A stretch of 64,000 bases of DNA from an uncultured Clostridia bacterium (GCA_934155265.1 CAKPGU010000006.1:1-64000); one strand, 5' to 3'. Counted from the stretch's first letter, positions 7,861 through 17,523 are shown. Numbers and translations: made by a program. Notes: a model not told the origin generated them from the sequence alone.

Positions 7861-10197
7861 TTACATATTTTTATTTACATTCTTTCTTAAAACAATATAA
7901 CTTCCTATTAATAACACAAAAGTCATAAGTATAATTATACCTATAATATGATGCATGTGTTCTACAGTAAATGTAAAATAGCTTTCTGCTTCAACCTCAA
8001 TCATAGGATTTATAGTTTGAACTAAATGAGTTAATTCATTTAGATTTGCACTTGTTCCTAAGCCTTCAACAGTCCATCTGCATAAAACGAAATTAGATAT
8101 AAAATCAGATAATCCTTCTAATTTAAATAACATTCCTGAAAATAATAAATGTGGTACTAAGACTAATGGAATTATTGTCATTGCAATATTAGCATTTTTT
8201 ACAAAAGATGATATAAATAAGCCCATTGTTGCGGATGATAATATTGATAAGAAACATATAATTTGTATATCCCAAAATGAGTTTATTAATATACTGTACT
8301 CAGAACTTCCGGCAATTTTTTGAAATATAGATACTAATAGCAAAGATTGAATAAATGCAAGTAGACCTTGAACTATAAACTTCGATAGTAAATAAGCTGA
8401 AAGTTTTAAGTCAGCCATATGTTCTTTTTGCAAAATAACTTTTTCCTTGCATATTTCTTGTACTGAATTCAATAACCCTAACCATATTGATGCACAACCT
8501 AATGAAAATAAAATAGCTTTTGTATCATCATAGCTTTTATATAAATCATCAGTTGTTACCATTGCTAATAGTACAGCGACTATAGGGGCTTGTGCAAATA
8601 ATATTAGAAGTTGTTGAAAGTCATTTGAAATTAATTTTATATATCTTTTTATTAGTATAATTAATTGTTTTATAAATGATTTTTTCTTGTTTTCAATATT
8701 ATTACTTTTTCCTGAAGGTACAGTTTTGGGAACAATTTCTTCTCTTGAGTCTTCGAATTTATTGTACCAATAATCTAAATTTTCATTGATTAGAGTATAA
8801 ATATCAACAAAATCATTAACTTCAAAAAAGTTTAAAGCTTCTTGAGGTGTTCCATAGAAACATAAATGTCCGCTATCACCGAAAAATGCGACTTTATCGC
8901 ATAAATGCAAATTAAGGGTGTTGTGTGTAACTAATATAATAGTTTTTCCCATTTGAGACATTTTTCTTAATGTTTTCATTATACTTCTTTCAGTTCCAGG
9001 GTCTAGGCCACTAGTAGGTTCATCCAAGAAAAAAAGATTAGGATCTGCTAATAATTCTACCGCAATACTTGCTCTTTTTCTTTGACCACCACTTAATTGC
9101 CTTATATATGAGTTTTCAAAATCAGTTAGACTAACAATGTCTAAAACTTCTTTTATTCTTTCGTTACGTTCTTTTATAGAAGTGTTGTCAGGCATTCTTA
9201 ATTTTGCTGCATATTGTAATGTATCGTGCAATGTTAGATTTGAAAAAACGATATCATCTTGAGGTACATAACCAATGTTATATTTTAGATTTTCGTAATT
9301 TTCATACAAATCTTCCCCATTCATTAATACTGTTCCAGATGTTGGTCTATCTACACCACTTATACATTTCATAAAGGTAGATTTTCCTGCCCCTGAACCA
9401 CCAACAAACGCAACGAATTCTGAAGGTTTTATACTCATAGATACATGTGAGGAAATTTCACGTGTTTTAAATTTAATTTTTACTTTTTTTACTATATCAA
9501 TTGCATCTAATTGTATTCCTTTTTCGAATATTTGATAAAATAAAGTATTTCCAGATAAAATTAATTTTGTATTTCCTATAAAAATAATATCTAGATTATT
9601 TAATTGAATTGTTTGTGATTGTGTTATATTTTTACCATTTATATAGATTCCGTTTAAACTGCCTTCATCTGATATGGAAGTTTTATTTGGCGAATGATGT
9701 ATAGTTGCATGATGTTTGGCAATACCAGAAGGTGTTAGCACAATATCACAAGAGCCACTACTACCAATTGATATATTTCCAGATGGTAAGGTGTAGGATT
9801 CCCATTCATCTAAATTTTTATTGATTGACATTATCATAATGATTCCTGCTTTGGTATCATTATTTAATATTTTTATAAAACTTCCTTCTGATAAATATAC
9901 ATTGTCTACTATTTGGTTTCCATTTCCAAGCAATGGAACTTGTAAACTATCATTTGTAACAAGGACACCATATTCATTTAGTTCAAGATAACCTTGATAA
10001 TCATCAACAGAATTTGAAGATATTACAATATCATTGTTAAAACTACTACCAAAGGTTAATTTGTTTTTTCCAAATGTTGAAAGATTAATTGTTTGCAAAC
10101 CAGTGTCATCTAATAATGTTAAAAAATAGTTTTCGCCATTTTGGGCGACATGTCTTTGATGAACAAAATCATCTAATTCTCTATTTTCTTTTTTCAT
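7861..10197 (-). CDS. FHA-domain ABC transporter (ATPase fused to permease)
   Basis: I place the start at the ATG whose complement is 10195-10197, after GGAAAGGAT; an in-frame extension to 10401 would overlap murF and has no ribosome site. The 778-residue protein has two FHA-like domains (about residues 25-115 and 130-215, the second with GSSGSCDIVL and HHATI), an ABC ATPase with Walker A GGSGAGKST (266-274), signature LSGGQRKR (368-375) and Walker B LFFLDEPTSGLD, then an ABC2-type permease with six hydrophobic segments from about residue 540. The half-transporter layout is like the ABCG family. FHA domains suggest control by Thr phosphorylation. The substrate is unknown. Confidence 0.88.
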   Translation of the reverse strand: MKKENRELDDFVHQRHVAQNGENYFLTLLDDTGLQTINLSTFGKNKLTFGSSFNNDIVISSNSVDDYQGYLELNEYGVLVTNDSLQVPLLGNGNQIVDNVYLSEGSFIKILNNDTKAGIIMIMSINKNLDEWESYTLPSGNISIGSSGSCDIVLTPSGIAKHHATIHHSPNKTSISDEGSLNGIYINGKNITQSQTIQLNNLDIIFIGNTKLILSGNTLFYQIFEKGIQLDAIDIVKKVKIKFKTREISSHVSMSIKPSEFVAFVGGSGAGKSTFMKCISGVDRPTSGTVLMNGEDLYENYENLKYNIGYVPQDDIVFSNLTLHDTLQYAAKLRMPDNTSIKERNERIKEVLDIVSLTDFENSYIRQLSGGQRKRASIAVELLADPNLFFLDEPTSGLDPGTERSIMKTLRKMSQMGKTIILVTHNTLNLHLCDKVAFFGDSGHLCFYGTPQEALNFFEVNDFVDIYTLINENLDYWYNKFEDSREEIVPKTVPSGKSNNIENKKKSFIKQLIILIKRYIKLISNDFQQLLILFAQAPIVAVLLAMVTTDDLYKSYDDTKAILFSLGCASIWLGLLNSVQEICKEKVILQKEHMADLKLSAYLLSKFIVQGLLAFIQSLLLVSIFQKIAGSSEYSILINSFWDIQIICFLSILSSATMGLFISSFVKNANIAMTIIPLVLVPHLLFSGMLFKLEGLSDFISNFVLCRWTVEGLGTSANLNELTHLVQTINPMIEVEAESYFTFTVEHMHHIIGIIILMTFVLLIGSYIVLRKNVNKNM

Positions 10198-10312
10198 AAT
10201 ATTATCCTTTCCATAAAGTATTTTAATATAAAAAAATATACAAGTCAATAAATGTTTGCAAAAAATAAATAATTGGAATATAATAAAAAAAATGTTTTTT
10301 GGGAGGTAGAAA

Positions 10313-11683
10313 ATGAATGTTGACAATATATTAAAAGTTACTGGAGGAGAGTTGATTTTAGGAAACAGCAAACTTACTTGTGAGACATTTTCTAAAGACA
10401 CAAGAACAATCCAAAAAGGTGATATATATATAGGAATAAAGGGAGAAAAATTTGATGGAAGTCAATTTTGGAAACAAGCATTAGACAATGGTGCAGAAGC
10501 GGTTATTATTCAAGATGTAGAAGTAACAGAAAAAGATATGGAAAAATATTCAAATAAAACTATTATAAAGGTGAAAGACACATTAAATGCATTATATGAA
10601 ATTGCAAGATATAAAAGAAGTTTATACAATATTCCTGTTGTAGCTGTAACAGGAAGTGTGGGAAAAACAAGTACAAAAGATATTATTGCAAGTGTTGTAG
10701 GAACAAAATATAAAACATTAAAAACAGAAGGCAACAATAATAATAATATAGGATTGCCATTTACAATATTAAAATTAAAAGATCATGAAGCTATGGTAAT
10801 AGAAATGGGGATGAATCATCTTGGGGAAATTAGTTTACTAACAAGTATCGCAAAGCCAACTTTGGCTGTTATTACTAATATAGGAACATCACATATTGGA
10901 AATTTAGGCTCAAGGGAAAATATTTTAAAGGCAAAATTGGAAATACTCGAGGGAATGAAAGTACCTAAAATAATTATAAATAATGATAATGATTTATTAC
11001 ATAAATGGTATGAAGAAAATAAAAATCAAATAGAAATACATACATTTGGAATTGAGAATGACAGTGATATTGTTGCTGAAGATATAAAAATGGAAGAAGA
11101 GAGTAGTCAATTTACAGCTGTGCTAAAAAATTCAAATAAATTAGAAATTAAAGTTCCTGTTGGAGGAGAACATTTTGTGTACAATGCATTATGTGCTGCT
11201 GAGGTAGGACGAATGCTAGAAATAGCTGATGAAAAAATAAAAAATGGGATAGAAAAATTCGAATTAACCAAAAAAAGAATGGATATAAAAAAGCTAAAAA
11301 ATGGTGCAATAATTATAAATGATGCATATAATGCAAGCTATGAGTCAATGAAAGTTAGTTTAGAATTTTTAGCAAAGCATACTGGTACAAGGAAAATTGC
11401 AGTGTTAGGCGATATGTTCGAATTAGGAGAATATTCAGAAAAATTACATAGAGATGTTGGAAAAGAAGTGGCGAAAAATAATATAGATATATTAATATGT
11501 GCTGGTGATAATTCAAAGTATATCATAGATGAAGCAAAAAAAAATAAAAATATAGAGACATATTTTATGAACAGTAATGAAGAAATTGTGGAAAACTTAA
11601 GTCAAAAATTAAGAAAAGGAGATGTTGTTTTAGTTAAAGCTTCAAATGGAATGAAATTTTTTGAAATTTGTCAAAAACTATAG
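10313..11683 (+). CDS. murF: UDP-MurNAc-tripeptide--D-Ala-D-Ala ligase (MurF)
   Basis: The 456-residue protein follows GGGAGGT. It has the Mur ligase three-domain layout: N-terminal UDP-binding domain (DTRTIQKGDIYIGIKGEKFD), central ATPase with TGSVGKTST (113-121) and the MurF signature EGNNNNNIGLP, and a C-terminal domain with NDAYNAS and LGDMFELGE. It adds D-Ala-D-Ala to the muramyl tripeptide in the cytoplasm, the last soluble step of the peptidoglycan precursor pathway. No other mur gene adjoins it. Confidence 0.96.
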   Translation: MNVDNILKVTGGELILGNSKLTCETFSKDTRTIQKGDIYIGIKGEKFDGSQFWKQALDNGAEAVIIQDVEVTEKDMEKYSNKTIIKVKDTLNALYEIARYKRSLYNIPVVAVTGSVGKTSTKDIIASVVGTKYKTLKTEGNNNNNIGLPFTILKLKDHEAMVIEMGMNHLGEISLLTSIAKPTLAVITNIGTSHIGNLGSRENILKAKLEILEGMKVPKIIINNDNDLLHKWYEENKNQIEIHTFGIENDSDIVAEDIKMEEESSQFTAVLKNSNKLEIKVPVGGEHFVYNALCAAEVGRMLEIADEKIKNGIEKFELTKKRMDIKKLKNGAIIINDAYNASYESMKVSLEFLAKHTGTRKIAVLGDMFELGEYSEKLHRDVGKEVAKNNIDILICAGDNSKYIIDEAKKNKNIETYFMNSNEEIVENLSQKLRKGDVVLVKASNGMKFFEICQKL

Positions 11684-11703
11684 ATTTTTTTGTAGAAAAT
11701 TGA

Positions 11704-11750
11704 TATAATGCAAATACCAAAAAAAGAAGAGTGGCTTAGCCACTTTTCTT
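11704..11750 (+). promoter_or_regulatory. Possible -10 and leader hairpin before the J-domain gene
   Basis: TATAAT (11704-11709) is followed by a 13-bp hairpin, AAGAAGAGTGGCT / AGCCACTTTTCTT with one loop base and one G-T pair, ending 4 bases before GGGAGGA. There is no U-tract and no good -35, so both the promoter and a role of the hairpin in translation or RNA stability are tentative. Confidence 0.35.
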
Positions 11751-11769
11751 ATAGGGAGGATGTCAAAAA

Positions 11770-12657
11770 ATGAAATTTAAGGATTATTACAAAATTTTAA
11801 ATTTAGAAAATAGTAAAGTAACAATAGAGCAAATAAAAACAGCATACAGAAAACAAGCAAAAAAATATCATCCGGATGTAAATGTTGGAAATAAATTGGC
11901 AGAAGAAAGAATAAAAGATATAAATGAAGCATATAGAGTATTATCAAATCCAACAACAAAAAGAAAGTATGATAGGACGTGGAATTATAATATAGGATTT
12001 AAACAAAAAAAGGCAAAGCAAAAAACATCAGGAGATGTTGCAGGTGAATTTTTTGGAATGTTCTTTGGAAATAGTGAGATAAAAGAAGAAATAGCACAAA
12101 GTAAAATTCCTCCAGTTAGAGGACAAGATGTTGAAACGGAAATAAATATAACAATAGAAGATGGCTTTTACGGAGTTGAGAAAAAAATTGTATTGAAGGA
12201 CTTGGACGGTAAACCAAAAACAATAACGATTAAGGTACCAGAAGGAATACAAAATGGCGAAAAGATTCGTTTAATTGGACAAGGTAAAGAAGGTAAAAAT
12301 GGTGGAAAAAATGGAGATTTATATATAAAAATAAACATAGAAGATGGAAAAAAATACAAACTTAATGGAAAAGATTTATATACAATAGTTCCAATATCAC
12401 CATGGGAAGCAGCATTAGGGACAAAAGCAAAAGTTAATTCAATAGATGATACAAAAACAGCAATATATATTCCAAATGGAATACAATCTGGAGAAACAAT
12501 AGAAATTCCTCAAAAAGGCTATAAAACAGCAAAAGGAGAAAGAGGAAATTTAATTGCACAAATTAAAATTGTAGTTCCAGAAAAACTAACAAATGAAGAA
12601 AAAGAAATGTTTAAAAGATTAAAAGAAATATCAAAATTTAATCCAAGAAGAGTTTAA
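11770..12657 (+). CDS. J-domain co-chaperone, DnaJ/CbpA type without zinc finger
   Basis: The 295-residue protein has an N-terminal J domain (DYYKILNLENSKVT, with the DnaK-stimulating motif KYHPDVN around residue 34), a short linker, and two beta-barrel client-binding domains (GQDVETEINITIEDGFYGVE; VPEGIQNGEKIRLIGQGKEG). The Gly/Phe region is short and the CxxCxGxG zinc-finger repeats of DnaJ are absent, which places it with CbpA-like type II J proteins. It would hand substrates to DnaK. A second J protein is at 44591. Confidence 0.88.
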   Translation: MKFKDYYKILNLENSKVTIEQIKTAYRKQAKKYHPDVNVGNKLAEERIKDINEAYRVLSNPTTKRKYDRTWNYNIGFKQKKAKQKTSGDVAGEFFGMFFGNSEIKEEIAQSKIPPVRGQDVETEINITIEDGFYGVEKKIVLKDLDGKPKTITIKVPEGIQNGEKIRLIGQGKEGKNGGKNGDLYIKINIEDGKKYKLNGKDLYTIVPISPWEAALGTKAKVNSIDDTKTAIYIPNGIQSGETIEIPQKGYKTAKGERGNLIAQIKIVVPEKLTNEEKEMFKRLKEISKFNPRRV

Positions 12658-12713
12658 AAAATATAAATATTAAATATAAAATGGCGAGAAACCTTGAAAA
12701 TAAGGTAAAAGGG

Positions 12714-12742
12714 TTGACAAGCCTTTAAAAATTTAGTATAAT
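12714..12742 (+). promoter_or_regulatory. Near-consensus sigma-A promoter
   Basis: Perfect TTGACA (12714-12719) and perfect TATAAT (12737-12742) with a 17-base spacer. The leader to the ATG at 12810 contains the short hairpin CTATG-GATTAAAT-CATAG. This is the best promoter match I found in the window and drives the three-gene unit ending in the VirD4-like ATPase. Confidence 0.85.
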
Positions 12743-12809
12743 TATTTATGTGAGTTCGTAAACATAAGATAAGCTATGGATTAAATCATAGGAATGGGGT
12801 GTAAAATAT

Positions 12810-13337
12810 ATGGAGATGTTACAAGGAAAACATTTTAGTATAACAGATCCAAAAGGAGTAAACACAGTAATTTATCAAGTAAATAAAACAAAAAAGGAAT
12901 TTCAAAAAGACTATCCTAAATATACAGTAGAAAGATTAGATTTTACTGAAGAAATAAGAGGAGAAGCTACTAGAAAAACCTTTTATGTTGACGAGCCACA
13001 ACCAAAGGGAAATCAATTAGTGATTTTGTCATTTGGAAGAGAAAGTGTTGTCATCAACTCAGGAATATTGATTGATGATGAAGTACGAATTTCAAAAACA
13101 CCAACACCATTTAAGTTTAATACATTATATTCAGAAGAAGAACAGGAATTTAAAGAATTTAACTATACACCAAATATGAAAAGAGATATATGTGTTATAG
13201 ATCCTGAAACTACAGAAGAATTAAGACCTAGACTTTACTTTGATGAAAATGAAAATAAAGTTAAGGGAAGATGTAAATTAAAACCATACAAATCTTATTT
13301 TGCTTTTGAAGTAAGAGAGGATGATGGTAATATTTAA
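12810..13337 (+). CDS. Unknown protein, first gene of the VirD4-like unit (175 aa)
   Basis: A soluble, mixed-charge protein that begins MEMLQGKHFSITDPKGVNTV. It has no signal peptide, membrane span or recognised motif. The middle (QLVILSFGRESVVINSGILI) and the end (LKPYKSYFAFEVREDDGNI) look like beta-rich segments. The ATG follows GGGGTG by 10 bases. It shares a transcript with the coupling ATPase, so a role with it (adaptor or substrate) is possible but not shown. No function assigned. Confidence 0.7.
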   Translation: MEMLQGKHFSITDPKGVNTVIYQVNKTKKEFQKDYPKYTVERLDFTEEIRGEATRKTFYVDEPQPKGNQLVILSFGRESVVINSGILIDDEVRISKTPTPFKFNTLYSEEEQEFKEFNYTPNMKRDICVIDPETTEELRPRLYFDENENKVKGRCKLKPYKSYFAFEVREDDGNI

Positions 13338-13351
13338 GGAGGCAATTTACT

Positions 13352-13621
13352 ATGGTGAATAACACGGTAAATGGTAAAAAAATAGGAAGTGCTGCAGGAA
13401 AAGATGATAAATTAAAATTTAATTATTTTTCTTGTGGAAAGAAAAGCGAAAAAGAAAAAATGGATGCTAAAATAAATAATGTAAAACCATCAATATCATT
13501 GATTGATTCTTTAAGAGAAAATGGAGAAATCGTTAATGAAAGTAGTACATTTGTATCAATAAAAGCATATCCAGGAGGAAATCCTAATAAAGAAAAACAT
13601 AGTGAAGATATAACACATTAA
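13352..13621 (+). CDS. Unknown small protein (89 aa)
   Basis: Preceded by AAGGAGGC and only 14 bases after the previous gene. The product is hydrophilic and Lys/Asn-rich, with one Cys (NYFSCGKKSEKEK) and a Ser/Gly-rich end (FVSIKAYPGGNPNKEKHSED). It looks largely disordered. Position between 12810 and the VirD4-like gene suggests a shared role. No family recognised. Confidence 0.6.
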   Translation: MVNNTVNGKKIGSAAGKDDKLKFNYFSCGKKSEKEKMDAKINNVKPSISLIDSLRENGEIVNESSTFVSIKAYPGGNPNKEKHSEDITH

Positions 13622-13655
13622 AAATACATAAAACCAAAGAGAAGGTGATTTATAT

Positions 13656-15695
13656 ATGAATTATAAAGTAGAAGGAGCAATAAGAAGAAATAAAAAATAT
13701 TTTATACTATTTGGAATACTATGGTTATTTATAGCCATAGTATTAATTGTGCCTATTACTGTTGGATATAATACTGCTGTAATACAGCAAGATGGAACAG
13801 CTGGAATAACAGCATTTGTAGAAACTATGAAAAATCCTTTTGCTGGATTTGCAACAATGGCATTAAATAATTGGACTGGAATATATATAAAAAATCTAGT
13901 AATATTTTCAATAATATTTGCAATATTTTTTATAGTAGGAGTTGCAAGATCTGCACCTAAAAATGAATATACAGATTTTGAACATGGTTCAAGTGATTGG
14001 AGCAAAAATGGAGAACAATATACAGTTCTAAGTAATAAAAAAGGAATTGTATTAGCTGAAAACAATTATTTACCAGTTGATAAAAGAGGAAATGTTAATG
14101 TATTAGTAGTCGGAGGTTCAGGTTCAGGTAAGTCAGCATCATATTCAATACCAAATGCATATCAATTATTAGGGTCATATGTATTTACAGATCCTAAAGG
14201 AGAATTATATGACAAAACAGCAGGATATTTAAAATCAAAAGGATATGAAATAAAAGTATTAAATCTAGTAAAACCACAATATAGTGATGGATATAATCCA
14301 TTAATGCATATATCTTCAGAAATTGATGTTGATGTTATTGCAAATACAATAGTAAAAGGACAAAAAACTGGAGATGGCGGTTCAGATCCATTTTGGGATG
14401 ATTCAGCAGAGATGTTATTAAAAGCATTAATATATTATTTGATGGCAACAAGACCAGAAGAAGAACAAAATTTAGCAAGTTGCGCAGAATTAGTAAGAGC
14501 AGCAAATTCAAATGGAGGAAGTAATTTGCTTACTGAATTAATAAGCAAATTGCCATATGACCATCCAGCAAGAATGAATTACAAATCTATTGAAATAGCA
14601 CCTGAAAAAACATATAGTTCAATATTAAGTACATTACAATCAAAATTAGGAAAATTTGATTCAAAAGAAATAGCAGAATTAACGTCAACAGATACAATAA
14701 ATTTTGAAGATATAGGAAATAAGAAAACTGCAGTATATGTTATTTCTTCAGATACACATACAGCATATGATTTCTTATTAACAATATTCTTCTCACAGAT
14801 GATACAACAATTATACAATTATGCAGATGACAATGGAGGAGCATTAAAAGTTCCAACATATTTTATACTAGACGAGTTTGCTAACATAGGTAAAATACCA
14901 GATTTTGATAAAAAAATATCAACATCAAGAAGTAGAAAAATATCTTTTAGTGTAATATTGCAGAACTTAGACCAGTTGGAAGCAGTTTATGAAAAATCAT
15001 ATGAAACAATTATTGGTAACTGTGATACACATGTATTTTTAGGAAGTAACTCATATAAAACAGTTGAATATTTCTCAAAAGCATTAGGAGAGAAAACCAT
15101 TGAAAGGGATAGTATTTCTATAAATAGAGATAGACAATATTTTAAAACTGGTCAAAGTACATCAGACCAAGTAATGGCTAGAGCTTTGATGACACCTGAT
15201 GAATTAAGAAGAATGGATAACGACTTATGTATAATTTTTGAAAAGGGAATAAAACCAGTAAAAGCAAATAAATATTATTATTTTAAACATAAAAATGTTT
15301 CTGATACTATGAGAAAATTAGAAATTAGTCATAATGATATAGGAGAAATCCAAAGAGGAGAATGGAGAAAGTTTAATCCTTATAATCCTTGGACTGAAGA
15401 TAAATCAGAAAAAGAAGCACAAAATTTAAAAGTTGAATCTTTGGATGATTTGTTTGATGATGAACCTAAAAAAGAAGAAAAAGAGCCTGTGAAAGTTGGA
15501 GAGGTAAAGGAAAAGATAAAAGTAGAAAAACCTTCTTCTGATTTTCAAGAGATAGATGATTTGTTTTCTGATGATCAAGAACAAAAAGTAGAAGAAAAAG
15601 AAATTCAAACAGTTCAAGATGATGAAGATACATATGATTTACAAAAGGAATTAGAGGCTAAGTTTGATGAACTATTTGGACCTATGGATGAATAA
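13656..15695 (+). CDS. VirD4/TraG-type coupling ATPase
   Basis: The 679-residue protein starts after AAGGTGA. Two membrane segments (about residues 14-37 and 71-92) anchor a cytoplasmic RecA-like ATPase with Walker A VVGGSGSGKSAS (about 150-161), the T4CP motif FTDPKGELYDKTAGYLKSKG, and Walker B YFILDEFANIGKIPDFDKKI. It is a type IV coupling protein, which in conjugation brings DNA-protein substrates to the secretion channel. The acidic tail after residue 580 repeats a short motif three times: SLDDLFDDEP, EIDDLFSDDQ, KFDELFGPMDE. No relaxase, VirB4 or pilin gene is near. Confidence 0.88.
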   Translation: MNYKVEGAIRRNKKYFILFGILWLFIAIVLIVPITVGYNTAVIQQDGTAGITAFVETMKNPFAGFATMALNNWTGIYIKNLVIFSIIFAIFFIVGVARSAPKNEYTDFEHGSSDWSKNGEQYTVLSNKKGIVLAENNYLPVDKRGNVNVLVVGGSGSGKSASYSIPNAYQLLGSYVFTDPKGELYDKTAGYLKSKGYEIKVLNLVKPQYSDGYNPLMHISSEIDVDVIANTIVKGQKTGDGGSDPFWDDSAEMLLKALIYYLMATRPEEEQNLASCAELVRAANSNGGSNLLTELISKLPYDHPARMNYKSIEIAPEKTYSSILSTLQSKLGKFDSKEIAELTSTDTINFEDIGNKKTAVYVISSDTHTAYDFLLTIFFSQMIQQLYNYADDNGGALKVPTYFILDEFANIGKIPDFDKKISTSRSRKISFSVILQNLDQLEAVYEKSYETIIGNCDTHVFLGSNSYKTVEYFSKALGEKTIERDSISINRDRQYFKTGQSTSDQVMARALMTPDELRRMDNDLCIIFEKGIKPVKANKYYYFKHKNVSDTMRKLEISHNDIGEIQRGEWRKFNPYNPWTEDKSEKEAQNLKVESLDDLFDDEPKKEEKEPVKVGEVKEKIKVEKPSSDFQEIDDLFSDDQEQKVEEKEIQTVQDDEDTYDLQKELEAKFDELFGPMDE

Positions 15696-15716
15696 TTTAG
15701 GGATAAATAAAAAGTG

Positions 15717-15745
15717 GACAGGTAATATATACCTGTCTTCTTTTT
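15717..15745 (+). terminator. Terminator after the VirD4-like gene
   Basis: GACAGGTA / TACCTGTC around a five-base loop, then TTCTTTTT. Confidence 0.75.
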
Positions 15746-15894
15746 ACCTTTTTATCTTTTTAAATAATCAAGAGTTATAAAAAGAAAATAAAAGAAAAAT
15801 GGAGAAAATAAAGTAAAAAAGCTAATTTAGAAAAATTGCAAAAAAAAGTAAAAATAGTATACAATCAAAAAAAATATATATAAGGGAGAATAGG

Positions 15895-16899
15895 ATGATA
15901 AAAAAAATATTAGTATTTGCTAGAAAATCAATGAAACTTACAATACTTATAGCAATCTCTATATTTTTAATAATATGTGCAGTTGCACTACTTTTTAAAC
16001 CAATATATAGTGTAACTATAAATGGTGAAGCCGTAGGGTATAGTAAAGATAAGAGTAAATTACAAACAAGAATAAATAAATATATGGAAAAAGGTGAAGA
16101 TGAAAATAATAGTAACATAGCATTTGTTCAAGTAGATAATTTACCAGAATATAAAATGTGTTTATTAAAAAGAAATATAATTACAAATGATGATGAGATA
16201 TTTGAAAAAATAAAACAATCAGGTGTTGTATATTATAAATATTATGCAATAATAGAAGGAGAAGAAGAAAAGGCATATGTTAGTCAATTTTCACAGGCAG
16301 AAGATATAGTAAATCAGCTAAGAGAAAAAGAAAGTAATAATATTGATCAAATATCAATATTAGAAATGTATGATACTGAATTGAAAGATTTTGCAGAAGT
16401 TGATGCAACAGTTGCGGCATTATATCAGCAAAAAGTTATTATTGAACAACCAACTCCAAAAAAAGTAGCCATAGGAAAAGTTAATACATCAACAAATATT
16501 TCATATCAAAAAGTTCCATTAACTTTGAATTTAATAAAACCTATTTCAGGTATTATTACTTCTAGGTTTGGGGCAAGAAGTAGCATAAGAGTTAGTAATC
16601 ATACAGGATTAGATATAGGAGCTTCAATAGGAACACCTATAAAAGCTGCAGCAACAGGAACCGTAACATTTGCAGGATATAAAGGGTCTTATGGATATAT
16701 GGTAGTAATATCACATAGTAATGAAGTTGAAACATATTATGGACATTGTAGTAAATTGTATGTTACAGCAGGTCAAAAGGTAAATCAAGGTGATGTTATT
16801 GCAGCCGTAGGAAATACAGGAAATAGTACAGGCCCACATTTACATTTAGAGATTAGAGTAAATGGCGTTGCATACAATCCACAAAATTATTTATATTAG
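15895..16899 (+). CDS. Membrane-anchored M23 (LytM) metallopeptidase
   Basis: The 334-residue protein follows AAGGGAGAATAGG. It has an N-terminal membrane anchor (about residues 15-37), a helical region of about 150 residues, and a C-terminal LytM domain. All zinc-site motifs are present: SNHTGLDIG (H, D), YYGHCSKL and GPHLHLEIR (HxH). It would cut peptidoglycan peptide cross-bridges at the outer membrane face. The domain order resembles SpoIIQ and MepM types; unlike B. subtilis SpoIIQ the catalytic residues are intact. SpoIIQ is possible but the spoIIQ context cannot be confirmed. Confidence 0.85.
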   Translation: MIKKILVFARKSMKLTILIAISIFLIICAVALLFKPIYSVTINGEAVGYSKDKSKLQTRINKYMEKGEDENNSNIAFVQVDNLPEYKMCLLKRNIITNDDEIFEKIKQSGVVYYKYYAIIEGEEEKAYVSQFSQAEDIVNQLREKESNNIDQISILEMYDTELKDFAEVDATVAALYQQKVIIEQPTPKKVAIGKVNTSTNISYQKVPLTLNLIKPISGIITSRFGARSSIRVSNHTGLDIGASIGTPIKAAATGTVTFAGYKGSYGYMVVISHSNEVETYYGHCSKLYVTAGQKVNQGDVIAAVGNTGNSTGPHLHLEIRVNGVAYNPQNYLY

Positions 16900-16902
16900 A
16901 AA

Positions 16903-16930
16903 AAAGCGAAGTTGATAAAACTTCGCTTTT
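16903..16930. terminator. Bidirectional terminator
   Basis: AAAGCGAAGTT / AACTTCGCTTT with a short GATAA loop between convergent genes. Confidence 0.85.
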
Positions 16931-16935
16931 AGTAA

Positions 16936-17523
16936 TTAGTTATTAAATGAATATAAGCATTTTGTGATAGCATCTCTTGAAAAAATCACTTTTCCATATT
17001 CACTTAAAAAGCCATCAATATTAAAAGAATTTGAAACATTTTCTCCAAACTCATCAAAAAAAGTTTTAATAAAATCTAGTGCAACAGAAAATTCTTTTGT
17101 TTTAATAAATTTTAGATAATATGTATTATTATAATAAATCAAAGAAAAATTCTTTGAAATATCTTTTAAACATAAAAAAGAAAAACTATTTAAAAAATTA
17201 CATAGTGCTACAAAATCATCAAAACTATTAAATTTAAATATAAATATATCATTATTTTTTTCTAAATTTATTTGATTTTGATTAAGTTTTGTAATTGTAT
17301 AAATACATTCCATATCAGGAGACATTATAGCTTCAACTAATAATTTAGAATCATCAGTTTTAAAACCAATTTTTTTTTCAGCTTCTAATAATATATTTTG
17401 TAATAGTTTCTGAGAAGAAGCAGAATTAGAAAGTATATTTTCAGCAGAAACATTGTTTAGTTCCATATCTTGCAATGAAAGAATTATTTTTATTTTAACA
17501 TCTGTTATTTTTTCAAATTTCAT
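16936..17523 (-). CDS. mecA: Adaptor protein MecA-like
   Basis: The 195-residue protein starts after CGGAGGT. The N-terminal domain begins MKFEKITDVKIKIILSLQDM, like the MecA start that recognises substrates, followed by ILLEAEKKIGFKTD and the strand MECIYTITK. After a linker, the C-terminal domain has FIFKFNSFDDFVALCNFL and YYNNTYYLKF, matching the ClpC-binding half of MecA. MecA targets proteins such as ComK to ClpCP. Usual length is about 220, and the linker here is short. Sequence is divergent, so the exact partners are inferred. Confidence 0.75.
   Translation of the reverse strand: MKFEKITDVKIKIILSLQDMELNNVSAENILSNSASSQKLLQNILLEAEKKIGFKTDDSKLLVEAIMSPDMECIYTITKLNQNQINLEKNNDIFIFKFNSFDDFVALCNFLNSFSFLCLKDISKNFSLIYYNNTYYLKFIKTKEFSVALDFIKTFFDEFGENVSNSFNIDGFLSEYGKVIFSRDAITKCLYSFNN

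Noticed and set aside
10198..10401. N-terminal extension of the FHA-ABC transporter into murF
   Set aside because: The extension lacks a ribosome site and would overlap the start of murF by about 90 bases; the ATG at 10197 has GGAAAGGAT and gives a sensible FHA domain.
13352..13621. Antitoxin or immunity gene for the VirD4 unit
   Set aside because: The product is mainly disordered with no helix-turn-helix or known toxin partner, so there is no basis for the call.
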